From positions 3,344,560 to 3,365,465 of the forward strand of contig BFEA01000076.1 in assembly GCA_003427395.1 (NCBI GenBank): a stretch of DNA of 20,906 nucleotides. The letters run 5' to 3'. The position numbers and the translations under genes were made by a program. Positions within the stretch are counted from its first letter, which is position 1; each line of letters starts with the position of its first letter. The DNA comes from Chara braunii. Lineage: Eukaryota > Streptophyta > Charophyceae > Charales > Characeae. The notes beneath the pieces are model-generated. The model saw only the letters and a list, made by a program, of their open reading frames with translations. It did no database searches and was not told the origin of the DNA. Of the stretch, positions 17,881 to 20,906 are shown one piece after another.

Positions 17881-18829
17881 GGCAACTTGAAATGGACATG
17901 GAAATAGCCTTGAAATGGATTTCTATTTTCTTCTAGTCCTTGGCCTCAGCAAGAGGGGGATACCGGTGCTCGCACCGCGACCTCAAGACCTCTATCCCTC
18001 TAAAGCAAAAAGTCTCAGCGCGACCTGTTCCTCTTACAAGGGGACGAGGGTTAAAGGACTAAGGCACCTACCGCTTGGATCGGTGCGGGACGTCCGGAAC
18101 TGACCCCGACAATGAGCTCTAGTCGGGGAGTTCAAATTGCGTCTTGTGTTGAACGCCTAAACGTCAAAGGGTGAGAGAACCAAATGGGCGAGAGAGTCAT
18201 TCTCATTCTAGTCTATTTTGCTACTTTCCAACCACGCGTCATACCATAGAGAGGTGGCATGGCCGTTTGGGTCGGACCTCGGCTACCCGCGCTAAGTTGG
18301 GTGGCACTGTCCAAGGGGAGAGGCTGGCGAGGTACCGGGTGGAGGCCGCCACCACCACGGGGCATTGACACTGTCCTGCCGGAACATTACAACCGTTTCG
18401 GGACTAATTGCGAGGTCTTTGTAACTGCACTCGCGAACTAATAGAGAGCCCCAACTCTCTTGAAAGGAAGAGGCCGGATCCAGAAAACTACCACTCGGGA
18501 GGAACGATTCGCGAGGAAAGCTCTTACGGATAGACAAGGCCCTGGGAGGTTTTGGATTGGACCTACCTGCCAGATATGAGGAGGAACCTCAGTATTGGTG
18601 CTCGCCACGTAATAGAAAAAGGTCGGATCGAGTAGGAGGATGAGGTAGCGCCCGCTGGGGAGGAACTGATCACGCTTCCTTTTGTGAAGCGGATGGGCTT
18701 GTGTCCTTGACTGCGGTCGGCGGGCCAAAGGTCTGCGTACCTCCGAGTGAGAACCAGTCGCGCACTGGGGACATCGCGTTTTGAGTGGGGGGAAGGTGTG
18801 CCATCTATCAATAAAAACGCATGCAAAAG
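17881..18829. other. No gene recognised
   Basis: Open stretches exist on both strands but have no recognisable motif and overlap each other. The long minus-strand ORFs that start to the right run through the 67-bp repeat array and are probably repeat-driven. Confidence 0.45.
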
Positions 18830-19285
18830 ATGTGTGTAATTGGCTTTGCGTGGGCCTGAGAAAAGGGGCCTGGCAAGATGCCCATAACAGAAAAAGACTC
18901 TGAGTAATTGGCTTTGTGTGGGCCCGAGAAAAGGGGCCTGGCAAGATGCCCATAACAGAAAAAGACTTAAGTAATTGGTTTTGCATGGACCTGAGAAAAG
19001 GGGTCTGGCAAGATGCCCAGAACAGAAAAACACTTGTGTAATTGGTTTTGCGTGGGCCTGAGGAAAGGGGGTCTGGCAAGATGCCCAAAAGAGAAAAAAC
19101 TTGTGTGATTGATTTGGCATGAGCTTGAAAATGGGCCGGGTAAGACGTCCGGGAAAGAAAAGACTTGTATGATGGACTTTGCATGGATCTGAGAAAAAAG
19201 GCTGGAAGGATGAGAAACGGATGAGTAATTGGTTTGCATGGGCTTGAAAAGGTCTGACAAGGTGTCTAGAAAAGAAATGTACGAG
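18830..19285. repeat. 67/68-bp tandem repeat, about 7 copies
   Basis: The unit runs from GTGTAATTGGCTTTGCGTGG through GAGAAAAGGGGCCTGGCAAG and ATGCCCATAACAGAAAAAG. The TTGG anchors recur at about 18841, 18909, 18976, 19043, 19110, 19173 and 19230: 67-68 bp in the left part, shrinking and diverging to the right. Minus-strand ORFs of about 250 codons across it show the same repeat in their peptides and are not supported as genes. Confidence 0.92.
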
Positions 19286-19558
19286 GGATGAACCGAGCAT
19301 TGCAAATGGAAAGTCAATTAAGCAAAGGGCAAGAAAGGACAAAGGGTGATATGCATGCGAAATTGGCACGACCTGAGAAAGGTCGGGTAAAATGACCCGG
19401 GGGAAATGTAGCCGAAAACATGGATTGCATGAGCCGAAAAGTAGATTATTTTTTTATGTTCTAAGAGTAATGAATGAGACGAAACCAAAAAAGGGTTTCT
19501 GCTCGAGAATGTTTTCTCAATGAAATGGGAAGATAGATTTGAGATTACAAAGCACTAA
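19286..19558. other. Short spacer, nothing recognised
   Basis: A/G-rich sequence with a possible decayed eighth repeat unit near 19358-19402. An AG dinucleotide precedes the methyltransferase-like coding block at 19559 and could be a splice acceptor (CTAAG before GGG), but the upstream polypyrimidine tract is poor. Confidence 0.3.
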
Positions 19559-20032
19559 GGGGGAGTTGTGCCTGTGTTCATCGACTTGAAGTGGGTATCA
19601 CCACAGCAAAGGTGGCGGTTGCACTGGACGGACATCCCTCTTCCGGAGCAAATGCCTGACATCGAGTCACATCCGAAAACTTGCCTACAATTTGTTATCA
19701 ACAATGCAAAGGCATACAATGAGAAAACCAATTGTGTTATGACAACAAATTGTCATCCTGGGAATAAAGCGACCATACCAGTAGTTAAATGCATGAAGCA
19801 AGGAGAGCCTCGTCTGCTTCATATTACTGAAGTCGAAAGAATTATGGGCAACCCTGCTGGGTATACAGAGTTGACTGAGGAGGAAGTTCGTGTCTCGACC
19901 GAGGGAAAGATAAAGAGGCAGAGCTATGATGGAAATGAGCAACCTGGTCTAAGCTGTAGGGAGAAAAAAGAAGCCCGGAGAAGAACCTTTGACTCCCCCA
20001 TACCCTCCTCCACCCCAAGGGGCGGAAGCTAA
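19559..20032 (+). pseudogene. DNMT3-type cytosine-5 DNA methyltransferase, C-terminal fragment
   Basis: The open frame follows TAA 19556-19558 and has no ATG at its start, so it is an exon or a 5'-truncated fragment. PVFIDLKWVSPQQRWRLHW matches the motif VIII region of DNMT3 enzymes (pattern PV-ID-K-VS-x3-R-x-R-x2-W), followed by a target-recognition-like part (KTNCVMTTNCHPG) and LLHITEVERIMGNPAGYTE, the DNMT3-type [TN]-E-x-ER-[VI]-x-G-x-P-x-x-YT block of motif IX. The catalytic Pro-Cys loop (motif IV), ENV (VI) and SAM-binding motif I are absent, as is the final motif X expected after GYT. The last 55 residues are unrelated and charged. It cannot be active alone. It could be one exon of a host gene interrupted by repeats, or a fragment captured by a mobile element. 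Confidence 0.75.
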
Positions 20033-20499
20033 AGAAAACCTTGAGAAAGGAACCGAAAAAGAACAAAACGAACCCTGGAAAGCTAACTACCTGTCTTACC
20101 CCGCCCTCTCTCCCCCTTCGTTTACACCCCCAAACCCCTACTGACTATGGATTGGTGCGCGATGAGGACATCGGGAATGAGTGGGGGGAATGTGTCGGAA
20201 CTGATGAGTCCCGAATAACTTCCCGTCACTCGAGAGGCTGTATACGACCAAATTGTGCACGACAGAGAAAACCGGAGGCAAAAATATTGGAAGAATTGAA
20301 GGCGTAGGCACAGACACTTGGATCTAAAAGGTGCCCGGAGTCGCTGGGGCCATGGAACCACGAGGAGATTAACGGAACGGGAGGCGGCAAAGGACCGCAA
20401 GAAAACGGCAAAGGCGATCCTTCCCCCGAAGAAGAGAAGGACCGCCAAGAGAAGTAGCGTTGTGGGGCGCGCGCCGCAAGGGAAAAGACGGCGGGACAA
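20033..20499. other. No gene recognised
   Basis: Lys/Arg-rich open stretches and a C-rich segment near 20100-20140. I looked in all + frames for the missing DNMT3 motif X (a ...LLG-x-SW-x-VPV-type block) and did not see it here. Confidence 0.4.
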
Positions 20500-20700
20500 A
20501 GTGTCGGGGACCACGTGGGACTAGGAGAAGATGTGGTGCCGGCGGGACAAGTGTCGGGGACCGCATGAGACTAAGTAAAAATGTGGTACCAGTGGAACAA
20601 AGTGTTGGGGACCACGTGAGACTAGGTAAAGATGTGGTACCGGTGGGACAAAGTGTCGGGGACCGCACGGGACTGGGACTAGTGTCGGGGACTAGTACAG
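20500..20700. repeat. 50/51-bp tandem repeat, about 4 copies
   Basis: GTGTCGGGGACC anchors fall at 20501, 20551, 20602 and 20653, with a shortened copy at 20682. Internal units read through GTGGTACCGGTGGGACAAAG. Because 51 is divisible by three, one + frame gives a 17-residue peptide repeat (SVGDHVRLGKDVVPVGQ), but the surrounding frame has no other protein-like feature. Confidence 0.9.
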
Positions 20701-20757
20701 GACAAGTGGCGGGGACTGTGACGTTCCAAGGAAAAATGGCGGCATGATAGGCAGTGT

Positions 20758-20780
20758 AAAAAAAAAAAAAAAAAAAAAAA
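20758..20780 (+). repeat. Poly(A) tract, 23 nt
   Basis: An uninterrupted run of 23 A's followed by the palindrome GGTGCACC. It resembles the tail of a retroposed (LINE/SINE/processed) sequence on the + strand, but no polyadenylation signal in a convincing position or target duplication was identified. Confidence 0.9.
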
Positions 20781-20788
20781 GGTGCACC

Positions 20789-20809
20789 GTCAAGATCGGA
20801 GATCTTGAC
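20789..20809. repeat. Inverted repeat, 9-bp arms, 3-nt loop
   Basis: GTCAAGATC (20789-20797), GGA loop, GATCTTGAC (20801-20809); the arms are perfectly complementary. It lies just after the poly(A) tract. Confidence 0.93.
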
Positions 20810-20826
20810 AGCCAAAATTATTAGCA

Positions 20827-20848
20827 CCACTAGTGCAAGCACTAGTGG
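20827..20848. repeat. Inverted repeat, 10-bp arms, 2-nt loop
   Basis: CCACTAGTGC (20827-20836), AA, GCACTAGTGG (20839-20848); perfectly complementary arms. This is the second hairpin within 40 bp. Confidence 0.93.
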
Positions 20849-20906
20849 GAGCAAGAGGGAAGGCCAAAAGAAAAATAAAAAGTAAAGAAAACAAGTGCTA
20901 GAGGCA

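Noticed and set aside
18438-19369. 248- and 268-codon minus-strand ORFs with repeated peptides
   Set aside because: The peptide repetition follows from the 67-bp tandem DNA repeat, is present in more than one frame, and changes frame as units shrink.
20789-20809. Illumina adapter remnant (resembles AGATCGGA...)
   Set aside because: Similarity stops after eight bases and the sequence is better explained as a perfect 9-bp-arm inverted repeat.

Overview
The window looks like nuclear, repeat-rich eukaryotic DNA dominated by a large, decayed Ty3/gypsy-type LTR retrotransposon on the + strand. The organism cannot be fixed from sequence alone. A DNMT3-type cytosine methyltransferase fragment at the right end, several tandem-repeat families and a plant-like retroelement would fit a streptophyte alga (Chara-like) or an early land plant, but this is an inference of low to moderate confidence. 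An unremoved Nextera mate-pair junction adapter at 6481-6518 shows that part of the contig comes from Illumina mate-pair data.

Layout. 1-1030: six copies of a 172-bp tandem repeat running off the left edge. 1031-1990: non-coding, with a 28-bp perfect palindrome and a second 14-bp-arm hairpin. 1990-2815: about 15 copies of a 53-bp C-rich minisatellite, followed by a (TC)17 microsatellite. 2951-4865: no convincing gene. 4866-8348: four tandem, divergent copies of one unrecognised protein family (about 250-270 aa each); three have exactly one in-frame stop and the fourth is intact. 8701-15322: gag (with a CCHC zinc knuckle), aspartic protease, reverse transcriptase, RNase H and integrase, broken by stops and by five reading-frame steps. 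15713-16399: an intact 228-aa acidic/basic protein with a textbook-looking SUMO-interacting motif. 17323-19285: three further unrelated tandem-repeat families. 19559-20032: the C-terminal part of a DNMT3-like methyltransferase. 20500-20850: a 51-bp repeat, a 23-nt poly(A) and two perfect hairpins.

How it fits together. The strand, tight spacing and similar decay of the four-copy array, gag-pol and the SIM protein suggest one element of at least 11.5 kb with extra coding capacity on both sides of gag-pol. Precedent exists for an extra ORF upstream of gag (Ogre/Tat elements) but I know of none with four tandem paralogues. The copy is almost certainly immobile: the RT YxDD box reads YIND, the first RNase H Asp is His, and pol has stops and frame breaks. 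I could not identify the LTRs, primer binding site or target duplication, so the element's borders and the membership of the flanking ORFs are inferred.
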